From assembly GCF_014145635.1 (NCBI RefSeq), contig NZ_JACHTC010000017.1:1-64000 (forward strand): a stretch of 64,000 bases of DNA. The letters run 5' to 3'. Source of the DNA: Myroides sp. WP-1 (lineage in GTDB: Bacteria; Bacteroidota; Bacteroidia; Flavobacteriales; Flavobacteriaceae). The notes beneath the pieces are model-generated. The model worked only from the letters and a program-made list of their open reading frames with translations. It was not told the DNA's origin and made no database searches. Below are positions 52,558-61,095 of this stretch, one piece after another. Every line of letters starts with the position of its first letter. Position 1 is the first letter of the stretch. Position numbers and translations under genes: made by a program.

Positions 52558-53228
52558 TCTTCGATCCATTGATAACCAGTTCCATAAATTGTTTTAATAC
52601 TGCCTTTGCATTGATGATCCTGAAGTTTAGCTTTTAAATTTTTTATATGTGCATAGACAAAATTCTGATTGTCTAACATATCAGCCATATCTCCAGAAAG
52701 GTGTTCTGCGATTGCATTTTTTGAAATTACGCGTTTCTTATTACCAATGAGAAATAGAAGTAGGGCGTATTCAGATTTAGTTAATAGCACCGATTCGCCA
52801 TTAACCGTAACTTGTTTACTCAACAGATTAATCGTTATGTTACTAGAGGTTAACTCATTGGTTGTTGTTGCCAATCGCCTTCTTAATTGGGCGTGAATAC
52901 GAATGCTTAATTCTGGTAAAGCGAAAGGTTTGGCTAAATAGTCATCTGCACCTAATTCAAGGCCTAATATTTTGTCTTCTAGTGCATTACGTGCAGAGAT
53001 AATTAGAATAGAACTATCTAAATGTAATTTTTTGATTTCTTCTAACAAAAGAAGCCCATCGCCACCCGGTAATCCCAAATCCAGCAAGATGCAATCATAC
53101 GTGTACAATTTGAGTTTTTCTATTGCTTCTTGAAAAGTAAAAGCTTGTTCGCATAGGTAGTTGGATTCTAAAAATAGAACGATGTTTTGCGATAGTTCGC
53201 GCTCATCTTCAATCAGTAATAGCTTCAT
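52554..53228 (-). CDS. OmpR-family response regulator
   Basis: 224 residues. Receiver domain 1-115: MKLLLIEDERELSQ with the acidic pair, ILLDLGLPGGDGLLL with the phosphorylated Asp51, and ADDYLAKPFAL with the conserved Lys. The winged-helix DNA-binding domain is 125-224 and ends TIYGTGYQWIEE. It is the partner of the kinase encoded 4 bp overlapping downstream. A TACTTTTG promoter box lies upstream. Its targets are unknown; the diverging LtaS-like gene and the ecotin gene are nearby candidates. Confidence 0.93.
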   Translation of the reverse strand: MKLLLIEDERELSQNIVLFLESNYLCEQAFTFQEAIEKLKLYTYDCILLDLGLPGGDGLLLLEEIKKLHLDSSILIISARNALEDKILGLELGADDYLAKPFALPELSIRIHAQLRRRLATTTNELTSSNITINLLSKQVTVNGESVLLTKSEYALLLFLIGNKKRVISKNAIAEHLSGDMADMLDNQNFVYAHIKNLKAKLQDHQCKGSIKTIYGTGYQWIEE

Positions 53229-53245
53229 AAGTAATGAATTTGAAC

Positions 53246-53253
53246 CAAAAGTA
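53246..53253 (-). promoter_or_regulatory. -7 promoter box (TACTTTTG, minus strand)
   Basis: Exact TAnnTTTG match about 17 bp upstream of the response regulator ATG. Confidence 0.5.
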
Positions 53254-53424
53254 GTCGATAAATTTAAAGAAATTTTGAATTTGTGCCAGTTAGCATAAAA
53301 TAATTTTTAGAGTAAAAATTTTATAAAATTCAAATTTTCTACAAAATGAATGTTTCCTTTTGTCTTTAAATTCTATCGAATAGAACGAATTAATTATACT
53401 GCTAATTTTAAAAGTACATCTCGT

Positions 53425-55506
53425 ATGAATAGCGAAAAAGCCTTAGGAATTTCACCCATTATCTCTTGTTTTTCTGTATTGAGACACACCGTTAAACGTT
53501 TAGTTGGACTTGCCGTTATCTTCGGTTTTTTACTGCGCCTAGTTTTGGCTTTTCAAGTAAGAGAAGATCTCAATCTACTTTATTTTTTTAAACTAAGTCT
53601 ATTAGGTGCAGTCAATGACAGTGCATTAACCCTAATTGCCTGTTTATTGCTTGTATTACAGTTGGTTGGGGTTTCACAAGCTAAGTATAAAAAACCTTGG
53701 GGATACCTTATTTTTGGTGTATATGTGGTGCTACTTCTTTATGTATTGTGCTTTAATACGATATTTCATGAATACGGTAACGTAGTACCCACTATAGCTC
53801 AAAGTTTTTTTCTATTTAAAACATTGAGTTTCGGCTTGCGTCTTTTTATTCCCAAGATTCGTTCTACATGGAGCTATATCGTGTATGTATCTATTCTTTT
53901 TATTTATATCGTTATACTCCTTCAATTTGTAGTACTAGGAGAGTATTTGTTTTGGGATGAGTTTGGTGTACGCTATAATTTTATTGCTGTTGATTATTTG
54001 ATTTATACCAATGAAGTAGTTGGAAATATTGCCGAATCTTATCCCATTAAAACAATTCTTGTGAGTGTTTTCGTAGGCGCTTCGCTGTTAACCTATTGGA
54101 TGCTGAGAGGTGTTCGACCTGCATTTGCACAACCGATGGAGTATAAACAAAAGATTGGAACCTTATTGGGATATGGAATAGTACTAGTGGTTTGCATGGG
54201 AATTTTAAACTATACAACGAAATTTCAAACGACTGATAATGTGTATTACAACGAATTACAAGCCAATGGAACGTATAAGTTTTATCAAGCATTTAAGAGC
54301 AGTCGTTTAGATTACAATGATTTTTATGCCAAGTTAGAAGAGAAAGAGGCTCAAGCTATTGTGAATGCAATGTACAAGAGCACAGGCTTAGATAATGTTC
54401 AACATATCGTTGATACGGTACCTGCTATTCAAAAGAATATTGTGTTGATTACAGTGGAGAGTTTAAGCGCCTCTTTTATGGAGCGCTATGGTAATACCGA
54501 TCAAATTACGCCTCATCTAGATCAACTAGCGAAGGAAAGTTTGGTTTTTGACAATCTTTTTGCCGTAGGAAATCGCACGGTAAGAGGATTGGAGGCAGTG
54601 ACTTTATCTCGTCCGCCGAGTGCAGGGGAAAGTTTGGTTAAACAAGAAAACAACGCTGACTTATTTTCGATGGGCAAAGTGTTGAAAAACAAAGGATATC
54701 AAGTACAATATCTGTATGGAGGAGATAGTTATTTCGACAATATGAAAACGTTTTTTGGTGGTAATCACTACGATATTATCGATAAAAGTACTTTGGATAA
54801 AAATGAAATCACCTTTAGTAATATTTGGGGGGTATGCGATGAAGATATGTTTGCGAAGGCTTTACGTGTTTTTGATGCAAATAGCCAAAAAGGACACCCT
54901 TTTTTTAGCCATATTATGACAGTTAGCAATCACAGACCTTATACGTATCCAGATGGCAAAATTAATATTAGTAGTCAAGAACAATCTAGAGATGGTGGAG
55001 TGAAATACACCGATTATGCTATCGGTAAATTCATCGAACAAGCGAAAACAAAACCGTGGTTTAAAAATACTGTTTTCGTAATTATTGCTGATCACTGTGC
55101 TTCCAGTGCAGGAAAAGCGAGCTTACCTTTAGAGCGCTACCACATTCCAGCGATGATTTACGCACCTGGATTTATCGCACCGAAGGAAGAAAAACGCCTG
55201 ATTTCCCAAATTGATGTCATGCCAACTTTATTGGGATTATTGCACTTTACTTATGATTCTCATTTCTATGGCCAAGATATTTACAACAAACCATACAGCG
55301 AACGTGCCTTTGTTGCTACCTATCAGAATTTAGGATATTTGGAACAAGGTATATTGACTATATTATCACCAAACCAAAAGATAGAACAGTTTAAAGTAAC
55401 ACCTAAAAAAGATGGAGCGTATCGCATGGAAAAACAAACGAAACTCGATGATTATTTAGTGAAAAGAGCAATCGCCAATTATCAGGTCGCTAATTGTGAT
55501 AAGTAG
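53425..55506 (+). CDS. LtaS-like sulfatase-fold membrane phosphotransferase
   Basis: 693 residues from ATG 53425 (MNSEKALGIS); an ATG at 53350 would add 25 residues that do not look like family sequence, so the later start is preferred but not certain. Five membrane helices lie in the first 290 residues. The catalytic domain has ITVESLSASFMERYG (metal Glu), GNRTVRGLEA (nucleophile Thr), SNHRPYTYP (His), and IIADHCASS (Asp-His). This is the alkaline-phosphatase-like fold of lipoteichoic acid synthase and of phosphoglycerol or phosphoethanolamine transferases. In a Gram-negative organism the product may be a glycerophosphate or ethanolamine decoration of surface glycans. Confidence 0.85.
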   Translation: MNSEKALGISPIISCFSVLRHTVKRLVGLAVIFGFLLRLVLAFQVREDLNLLYFFKLSLLGAVNDSALTLIACLLLVLQLVGVSQAKYKKPWGYLIFGVYVVLLLYVLCFNTIFHEYGNVVPTIAQSFFLFKTLSFGLRLFIPKIRSTWSYIVYVSILFIYIVILLQFVVLGEYLFWDEFGVRYNFIAVDYLIYTNEVVGNIAESYPIKTILVSVFVGASLLTYWMLRGVRPAFAQPMEYKQKIGTLLGYGIVLVVCMGILNYTTKFQTTDNVYYNELQANGTYKFYQAFKSSRLDYNDFYAKLEEKEAQAIVNAMYKSTGLDNVQHIVDTVPAIQKNIVLITVESLSASFMERYGNTDQITPHLDQLAKESLVFDNLFAVGNRTVRGLEAVTLSRPPSAGESLVKQENNADLFSMGKVLKNKGYQVQYLYGGDSYFDNMKTFFGGNHYDIIDKSTLDKNEITFSNIWGVCDEDMFAKALRVFDANSQKGHPFFSHIMTVSNHRPYTYPDGKINISSQEQSRDGGVKYTDYAIGKFIEQAKTKPWFKNTVFVIIADHCASSAGKASLPLERYHIPAMIYAPGFIAPKEEKRLISQIDVMPTLLGLLHFTYDSHFYGQDIYNKPYSERAFVATYQNLGYLEQGILTILSPNQKIEQFKVTPKKDGAYRMEKQTKLDDYLVKRAIANYQVANCDK

Positions 55507-55543
55507 AAAGTAGAAAGTAGAGAGAAGAAAGAGGAAAGAGGAA
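55502..55543. repeat. Heptamer array AGTAGAA/AGAGGAA, 6 units
   Basis: AGTAGAA x2, AGTAGAG, AGAAGAA, AGAGGAA x2 in strict 7-bp register right at the stop codon of the LtaS-like gene. Similar AGAGGAA units recur at 55602-55615 and 55674-55708. Confidence 0.88.
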
Positions 55544-55800
55544 ATCGTAACGCAGTTAAGATTCATCGAACACAAAAACCAATATAGAATCCGTGAGATA
55601 AAGAGGAAAGAGGAAATCGTAACGCAGTTAAGATTCATCGAACACAAAAACCAATATAGAATCCGTGAGATAAAGAGGAAAGAGGAAAGAGGAAAGAGGA
55701 AAGAGGAAATCGTAACGCAGTTAAGATTCATCGAACACAAAAACCAATATAAACTCAGCGAGATAAAGAAGAAAGAAGAAATCGAAACGCAGTGGATTCA
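55544..55800. repeat. Dispersed ~55-bp element, three full copies and one truncated copy
   Basis: Copies start with ATCG at about 55544, 55616, 55709 and 55781. Each full copy runs ATCGTAACGCAGTTAAG, ATTCATCGAACACAAAAACC, AATATA and ends near GTGAGAT or GCGAGAT; they are separated by AGAGGAA or AGAAGAA heptamers. The fourth copy breaks off after GGATTCA. Only the copy at 20.7 kb is seen elsewhere in the window. Confidence 0.9.
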
Positions 55801-55856
55801 ACACCAAACACCAAACACCAAACACCAAACAACGCACAACGCACAACGCACAACAA
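55801..55856. repeat. Heptamer array ACACCAA / ACAACGC, 8 units
   Basis: Four ACACCAA, three ACAACGC and one ACAACAA, all 7 bp, without G except in ACAACGC. Confidence 0.92.
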
Positions 55857-55858
55857 AT

Positions 55859-55922
55859 ATCTCACCATCTCACCACCTCACCATCTCACCATCTCATCGC
55901 CTCACCATCTCACCATCTCACC
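55859..55922. repeat. Octamer array NNCTCAMC, 8 units (reverse orientation)
   Basis: ATCTCACC, ATCTCACC, ACCTCACC, ATCTCACC, ATCTCATC, GCCTCACC, ATCTCACC, ATCTCACC. The reverse complement is GKTGAGNN, the same octamer type as at 20.6 and 34.7 kb. Confidence 0.93.
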
Positions 55923-55944
55923 ACCCACTTCTATCTTCTCTCTA

Positions 55945-58047
55945 TTAACTAATATAATTCCATATACTCGTATTTTGATTCAAGCGATGTAGTTTTTCTT
56001 TAATCTTGCTGTTATTGGGGTTTTCTAGGGTTGGATCCTCTTTGAGCAGTTGGATTGCTTGATGTCTGGCGTAGTGTAAGATTTCTTGATCTTGTACGAT
56101 ATCTGCAATTTTAAGTGGAAGTGTACCACTTTGTTGTGTACCCATAATATTACCAGGACCGCGAAGTTTTAGGTCTACCTCTGATATTTCAAATCCATCA
56201 TTGGTTCGACACATCGTTTCCATTCGGATTTTGCTGTCGTTACTCAATTTATCACCTGTCATGAGAATACAGAAGCTCTGTTCAGCGCCTCGTCCTACAC
56301 GACCTCTCAACTGGTGTAATTGTGATAAACCAAAACGTTCAGCACTTTCAATAATCATCACAGAAGCATTGGGTACATTAACACCAACTTCGATGACCGT
56401 TGTAGCAACCATAATATTGGTTTCACCTTTGGCAAAGCGATCCATTTCTTTGTCTTTCTCGGCGGGAGTCATTTGTCCATGTACAATACTAACGCTGTAT
56501 TGAGGTAGGGGGAAATCTCTTGAAATCCCTTCATAACCTTCCATTAAGTTTTTGTAATCGAGGGTTTCGCTTTCTTCAATGAGCGGATAAACAATATAGA
56601 CCTGTCTGCCTTTGGCAATTTCTTGTTTAATGAAATGCCAAACCGCCAGGCGTTTACCTTCAAAGTAATGCATGGTTTGGATGGGCTTACGCCCGGGAGG
56701 TAATTCGTCAATAACCGAAATATCGAGATCGCCGTATAAGCTCATCGCTAGGGTACGGGGAATTGGCGTAGCCGTCATTACGAGGATGTGTGGCGGAATG
56801 GTATTTTTCTTCCATAGTTTAGCGCGTTGTTCCACACCAAAACGATGTTGCTCATCAATAATCGCTAACCCTAAGTTTTTGAATATTACCTTGTCTTCAA
56901 ATAGCGCATGCGTTCCGATGAGAATCTGCAAACTACCTTCCTCCAAGGTTTGGTGAATAACCCTTCTTTCTGCTGTTTTAGTTGATCCCGTCAGTAATTT
57001 AACCTCAATACCTAAAGGAGCAGCTAACTCTGAAATACCAATAAAGTGTTGGGTAGCCAAGATTTCAGTAGGAGCAACAATACACGCCTGAAAACCATTG
57101 TCTAAAGCAAATAATGTACTGATAAACGCTACGATGGTTTTACCCGAACCCACATCTCCTTGTAACAGGCGGTTCATTTGAGCCGGAGCCCCCACATCAT
57201 TGCGTATTTCTTTGATTACTCTTTTTTGCGCATTGGTTAGCGGAAAGGGAAGGTGATCGTTGTAAAAGCGATTGAAATAATCTCCTACCTGTGTAAAGGG
57301 AAAACCTTGAATTTTGCCTTTTCGCGCAATGTTTTTGATGAGCAGTTGCATCTGAATGTAAAACAACTCTTCAAACTTTAGTCGAAATTGCGCTTTGTTT
57401 AATTCCGTTGGATTTTTGGGAAAGTGAATGTTCACCATTGCCTGATTCATTGGCATGAGTCCCAATTTGGTACGCAATTCATCTGGAAGTGAATCACGGA
57501 ACAACGGATAGGTTTCTTGTACCAGTTGATGCATGAGTTTATTCATGGCCTTATTGGTAATACGAGCGCCTAATTTTTCTGTAGATGGATAGACGGCTTG
57601 CATGGTTGACGCCAAGTTATTCTGGTGTTCTTCAACCGTTTCCATTTCAGGATGAGGCATAGAGTACACATAGTTAAAGTGATTCAACTTGCCAAAAATA
57701 ACGTAAGGGGTGTTGAGTTTTAGATTTTCTTTGATCCATTTAAAACCCTGAAACCACACAATCTCCAATTGGCCTGTACCATCGGTAAAGGTGGCAACTA
57801 AGCGTTTTCCTCTTTTTTGTTCTACCGTTTTGAGGTGGATAATTTTCCCCACCAATTGAACTTCCGCTAATGTTGTCGTTAGCTCATTAATCTTGTAATA
57901 GCGCGTGCGATCGATATATCGATTGGGATAAAGATGCAACAAATCACTGTACTTAAAAATGCCTAGTTCTTTTTTGAGCAGGTCACCACGTTGAGGACCA
58001 ACTCCTTTCAAGTATTCAATAGGGGTATCAAGTAAGTTATTGTACAT
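55945..58047 (-). CDS. recG: ATP-dependent DNA helicase RecG
   Basis: 700 residues, the normal length. RecG remodels stalled replication forks and branch-migrates Holliday junctions. The N-terminal wedge (OB) domain starts TPIEYLKGVGPQRGDLLKKE. The helicase domains have Walker A RLLQGDVGSGKTIVAF, the DExH box AIIDEQHRFGVEQRAKLWKK, motif TATPIPRTLAMSLYGDLD, and the late motifs VIEVGVNVPNASVMIIE with LHQLRGRVGRG. It is convergent with the LtaS-like gene across the repeat-rich region. No clear promoter box was found. Confidence 0.96.
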   Translation of the reverse strand: MYNNLLDTPIEYLKGVGPQRGDLLKKELGIFKYSDLLHLYPNRYIDRTRYYKINELTTTLAEVQLVGKIIHLKTVEQKRGKRLVATFTDGTGQLEIVWFQGFKWIKENLKLNTPYVIFGKLNHFNYVYSMPHPEMETVEEHQNNLASTMQAVYPSTEKLGARITNKAMNKLMHQLVQETYPLFRDSLPDELRTKLGLMPMNQAMVNIHFPKNPTELNKAQFRLKFEELFYIQMQLLIKNIARKGKIQGFPFTQVGDYFNRFYNDHLPFPLTNAQKRVIKEIRNDVGAPAQMNRLLQGDVGSGKTIVAFISTLFALDNGFQACIVAPTEILATQHFIGISELAAPLGIEVKLLTGSTKTAERRVIHQTLEEGSLQILIGTHALFEDKVIFKNLGLAIIDEQHRFGVEQRAKLWKKNTIPPHILVMTATPIPRTLAMSLYGDLDISVIDELPPGRKPIQTMHYFEGKRLAVWHFIKQEIAKGRQVYIVYPLIEESETLDYKNLMEGYEGISRDFPLPQYSVSIVHGQMTPAEKDKEMDRFAKGETNIMVATTVIEVGVNVPNASVMIIESAERFGLSQLHQLRGRVGRGAEQSFCILMTGDKLSNDSKIRMETMCRTNDGFEISEVDLKLRGPGNIMGTQQSGTLPLKIADIVQDQEILHYARHQAIQLLKEDPTLENPNNSKIKEKLHRLNQNTSIWNYIS

Positions 58048-58206
58048 GCTAAATCTAAATCTAATTAAAAAACCTAAGATAAGGGTTTTTGATGGAATGA
58101 ACCTTGTTCTTTTGAGAGAAACCTTCGCAATATTTAGCTGCTATTTTGGGTTTTGATTAAGTTTTTATTTACTTATATTTAACAAAAAAATATATATACA
58201 CCTCAT

Positions 58207-59187
58207 ATGAAAGTGATTCCCTTACTTGTAGTCTTATTGTTGTTGACGTCTTGTGCAACAATATTCAATAAAGATGATCAGAAGATCTACTTTTATACGG
58301 CTACCAATAAAGAGTCTTTAGAGGTAAAAGATTCGATATATTCTTTACCTGCAAAGATGAGGGTGATCCGGTCCAAGGACGATTTGAAAGTAACGTTGAT
58401 CAACGACACATTGACCAAAGAATTCACGGTATTATCTGAAACAGATCCCGTATATACGATTGGGAATGCCTTCACGCTTTTGGGGTATTTGGTCGATGCG
58501 AATAGCGATCGACGCTACATGTATAGAGACAGAATTTACTTGAGTTTCCTCAACGAAAGTCAAACTGTAGGTTCGGCAGCTGCCGTGTATGATAACAAAC
58601 AAAGAATAGAACGTGAACAAAATCCAGAACGCAGTTTGAACAACGCAAAAGGAGATCTTTTCTTGTATTTGACCTATTCGCCATTGAACTATTTGGCGTT
58701 TGATATGCCAAAATATGATTCTACTAGGGACAATTTTGGTACGTGGTTGATGGATATTGGAGCCACCTATTACTATGCAGATAAGCGTTTCATTCAGGTT
58801 GGAGTAGGGATGAAATCTAGTGCACATCTTGTTCCTGTGGAATATCATGCGATTTTGATTTCGAGCAGTTTACAAGTTTTAAATTTCCACGAGGTCAACC
58901 GTTTGAATCTAGGGTATGGATTGTTTGTGAGTGATCAATTTTATCGCGAGGAAGAAGCCCCAGAAAATCCTCGTGATCGCAATATTATTCATAGGGATAG
59001 TCAAACTGCGATGGGAATTTCCTTGGCTGCGCATTTTAAAGTTTCCAATACTTTTTCGGTAGGATTAGGTTATCAAAGCAATGTATATCGTTTGAGTAGT
59101 CCGAGTAAATTCAACAACGGACATGTAGTGAGTGTTGAATTAACGCAGCGCATTCGATTGAGTAAGAAAAAGTCGACCTTTAAATAA
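58207..59187 (+). CDS. Lipoprotein of unknown function with strand-rich C-terminus
   Basis: 326 residues. The signal MKVIPLLVVLLLLTSC ends in a lipobox (Cys16), so it is probably a membrane-anchored lipoprotein. Residues about 20-110 begin SCATIFNKDDQKIYFYTA, which resembles the start of CsgG- or PEGA-like surface-assembly lipoproteins with the sequence CATIF. The C-terminal half (about 150-320) has alternating strands (WLMDIGATYYYADKRFIQVG, VGLGYQSNVYRL) compatible with a small barrel, ending VELTQRIRLSKKKSTFK. I do not recognise a named family. It is divergent from recG and monocistronic. Confidence 0.65.
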   Translation: MKVIPLLVVLLLLTSCATIFNKDDQKIYFYTATNKESLEVKDSIYSLPAKMRVIRSKDDLKVTLINDTLTKEFTVLSETDPVYTIGNAFTLLGYLVDANSDRRYMYRDRIYLSFLNESQTVGSAAAVYDNKQRIEREQNPERSLNNAKGDLFLYLTYSPLNYLAFDMPKYDSTRDNFGTWLMDIGATYYYADKRFIQVGVGMKSSAHLVPVEYHAILISSSLQVLNFHEVNRLNLGYGLFVSDQFYREEEAPENPRDRNIIHRDSQTAMGISLAAHFKVSNTFSVGLGYQSNVYRLSSPSKFNNGHVVSVELTQRIRLSKKKSTFK

Positions 59188-59339
59188 GAACAGATTTTTA
59201 ATAAGATAACGAAATACATGAGCAAAAACGGTTAAAATGTCGTATTTTAGAAGAGGACTTAACGTAGGTTAAGTGCTGAGGTAGAAAAAGAGAAGTATCT
59301 TTACCTTACAAAAAATGAACGTTTAAAACCAAGCTTATT

Positions 59340-60263
59340 ATGTCAAATGTAGATTTAGTTATTGAAGAAAGAGCGGCGAGTATTGGTAATTTTCTAGTGG
59401 GAAGATTACTGCCTTTTCGTCAAAAAAGAACCGTTGGCCCTTTTGCCTTTATTGATCATATGGGACCTGCTACTGTGAAAGAGCACGATAATTTAGATGT
59501 AGATCCTCACCCGCATATTGGTTTATCAACCTTGACGTATTTATTTGAAGGATCTATCATGCATAGGGATAGCTTGGGTAGTCATGTTGAAATTACTCCA
59601 GGGGCGGTCAACTGGATGACGGCAGGACGCGGTGTGGTCCATTCAGAACGCATGCCCGTAAATATCCGTCAAGAAAAACCCGATACCGTTTTACACGGTT
59701 TACAGATTTGGATAGCTTTACCTAAAGAATTAGAAGAAGTAGAACCTTCTTTTGTTCACATCGAAGCAGAAGCCTTGCCAAGTTGGACGGAAAATGGGGT
59801 TGAATATAAACTAATTGCTGGAAAAGCCTTAGGACACGAATCTCCCGTACCCGTTCACAGTCCTCTTTATTACATTGAGATCAAGAGCAAAGAAGCAGCC
59901 AAAATTAATATCGGTGCCGGTTTATTTGGAGAAGCTGCCATGTATATCCTCGAAGGAGAGGTAAAAAGCGGAGCACACACTTATGGAAATAAAAATATCC
60001 TAATCTCTAATGATAGTACCTTATGTGAGTTTGAAATGGCTCCACATACAACCGTGTATATTTTTGGGGGTGATGCTTTACCTGAAGAACGTTATATCCT
60101 TTGGAATTTCGTATCGCACGATGTAGAACGCTTGGAAAAAGCCAAACAAGATTGGATTGATCAAAATTATGAGGCGTTTCCTCTTATCGAAGGCGATGAC
60201 AAGAGTTATGTTCCTTTTCCGGAAGGGATGAAAAATTTCAGAAATAAAACAAACGAAAAATAA
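59340..60263 (+). CDS. Pirin-family cupin protein
   Basis: 307 residues, the normal length. Two cupin domains; the first holds the iron site: DPHPHIGLSTLTYLF gives two His ligands and GRGVVHSERM gives the third His and a Glu. Bacterial pirins include quercetin dioxygenases and redox-linked regulators of central metabolism. The gene heads an operon with an OsmC-type peroxidase gene 12 bp downstream and a small acetyltransferase gene, a grouping that suggests oxidative stress. The leader has TATCTTTA, a near match to a -7 box. Confidence 0.9.
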   Translation: MSNVDLVIEERAASIGNFLVGRLLPFRQKRTVGPFAFIDHMGPATVKEHDNLDVDPHPHIGLSTLTYLFEGSIMHRDSLGSHVEITPGAVNWMTAGRGVVHSERMPVNIRQEKPDTVLHGLQIWIALPKELEEVEPSFVHIEAEALPSWTENGVEYKLIAGKALGHESPVPVHSPLYYIEIKSKEAAKINIGAGLFGEAAMYILEGEVKSGAHTYGNKNILISNDSTLCEFEMAPHTTVYIFGGDALPEERYILWNFVSHDVERLEKAKQDWIDQNYEAFPLIEGDDKSYVPFPEGMKNFRNKTNEK

Positions 60264-60275
60264 AAGCGTATTACT

Positions 60276-60677
60276 ATGGAAGTAAAAGTAACAGCCACTT
60301 TAGGCAACACCTTATATCAAACCGAAGTCAACACAGGTACACACCGTATTATAAGTGATGAACCTGCCGATTTAGGAGGTGGAGATACAGGGATGAATCC
60401 TTTTGAATTGCTGGCTTCTGCTTTGGCAACTTGTACAGCAGCTACGTTGCGCATGTACATGAATCGAAAACAATGGCAAGCGGATCAGATTATTGTTTGG
60501 GTAGAAATGATTGAAGATAAACCAAACAATGTGACGAATTTTAAGCGTGAAATTCAGTTTACAGGTGATTCACTCGATGAAGAGCAGAAAAAACGTTTGC
60601 TACTTATCGCAGAAAAATGCCCTGTTCACAAGGTAATAACTGGAAATGTAGCTATAGCAACAACCATAAATAACTAA
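60276..60677 (+). CDS. OsmC/Ohr-family peroxiredoxin-like protein
   Basis: 133 residues. LASALATCTAATLRMYMNRK and IAEKCPVHKVITG place two conserved cysteines, the redox pair of the OsmC/Ohr family that reduces organic hydroperoxides. GGGDTGMNPFELLAS is the family lead-in. It lies between the pirin and acetyltransferase genes with gaps of 12 and 5 bp. Assignment to OsmC, Ohr or YhfA subgroup is not firm. Confidence 0.9.
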   Translation: MEVKVTATLGNTLYQTEVNTGTHRIISDEPADLGGGDTGMNPFELLASALATCTAATLRMYMNRKQWQADQIIVWVEMIEDKPNNVTNFKREIQFTGDSLDEEQKKRLLLIAEKCPVHKVITGNVAIATTINN

Positions 60678-60682
60678 AAGAG

Positions 60683-60967
60683 ATGGAAATTAAACACGAA
60701 CAAAGCGAAAGCAAAGGCGTTTTTTCCGCCTGGATAGACGGAAAAAAAGCGGGTGAAATGACCTATAGCGTAGCAGGAACGGCTATGATTATTGTTGATT
60801 CTACTCATGTAGATGAAGCTTTTAAAGGACAGGGAATAGGAGTGAAGCTATTAAACAAAGGTGTTGTGCCATTCGCTAAAGAAAAAAAGGTGAAGATCAT
60901 GCCGTTGTGCCCGTTTGTAAAAGCGCAGTTTGATAGGCATCCAGAATTGGCGCCTATGCGTGCATAA
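60683..60967 (+). CDS. Small GNAT-type N-acetyltransferase (NATD1/YjdJ-like)
   Basis: 94 residues, far below usual GNAT length but typical of the NATD1-like subgroup. IIVDSTHVDEAFKGQGIGVK carries the acetyl-CoA-binding GQGIG loop; the end VKIMPLCPFVKAQFDRHPEL is the conserved C-terminal block. The acceptor is unknown. It is the last gene of the pirin operon and is followed by a terminator at 61003. Confidence 0.88.
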   Translation: MEIKHEQSESKGVFSAWIDGKKAGEMTYSVAGTAMIIVDSTHVDEAFKGQGIGVKLLNKGVVPFAKEKKVKIMPLCPFVKAQFDRHPELAPMRA

Positions 60968-61002
60968 AAAACAGGAAGTACTAGTAATAATTGAAAGAAA
61001 AG

Positions 61003-61057
61003 ACTTAGTAGACAAAATAAGGAGGCAAGGCATTCCTTTGTCTGCTAAGTTTTTTTA
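61003..61057 (+). terminator. Rho-independent terminator after the pirin operon
   Basis: ACTTAGTAGACAAA (61003-61016) pairs with TTTGTCTGCTAAGT (61038-61051) across a 21-base loop, then T6. Its T run overlaps the next promoter box. Confidence 0.8.
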
Positions 61058-61063
61058 CCTTTG
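61056..61063 (+). promoter_or_regulatory. -7 promoter box (TACCTTTG)
   Basis: Exact TAnnTTTG match 32 bp before the next ATG. Confidence 0.5.
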
Positions 61064-61095
61064 TACCTAAGTTTAACTGCTATAAATATTGCTTT

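Noticed and set aside
55456..55740. A 94-codon minus-strand frame with internal repeats (SMNLNCVTIS).
   Set aside because: It is only the dispersed element and heptamers read in one frame; it has no start context and the repeats are better explained as non-coding DNA.
58068..58090. A small hairpin (AAAAACCTA...GGGTTTTT) just upstream of recG and the lipoprotein gene.
   Set aside because: The genes diverge, so a terminator is not expected there, and the stem is short and may be chance.
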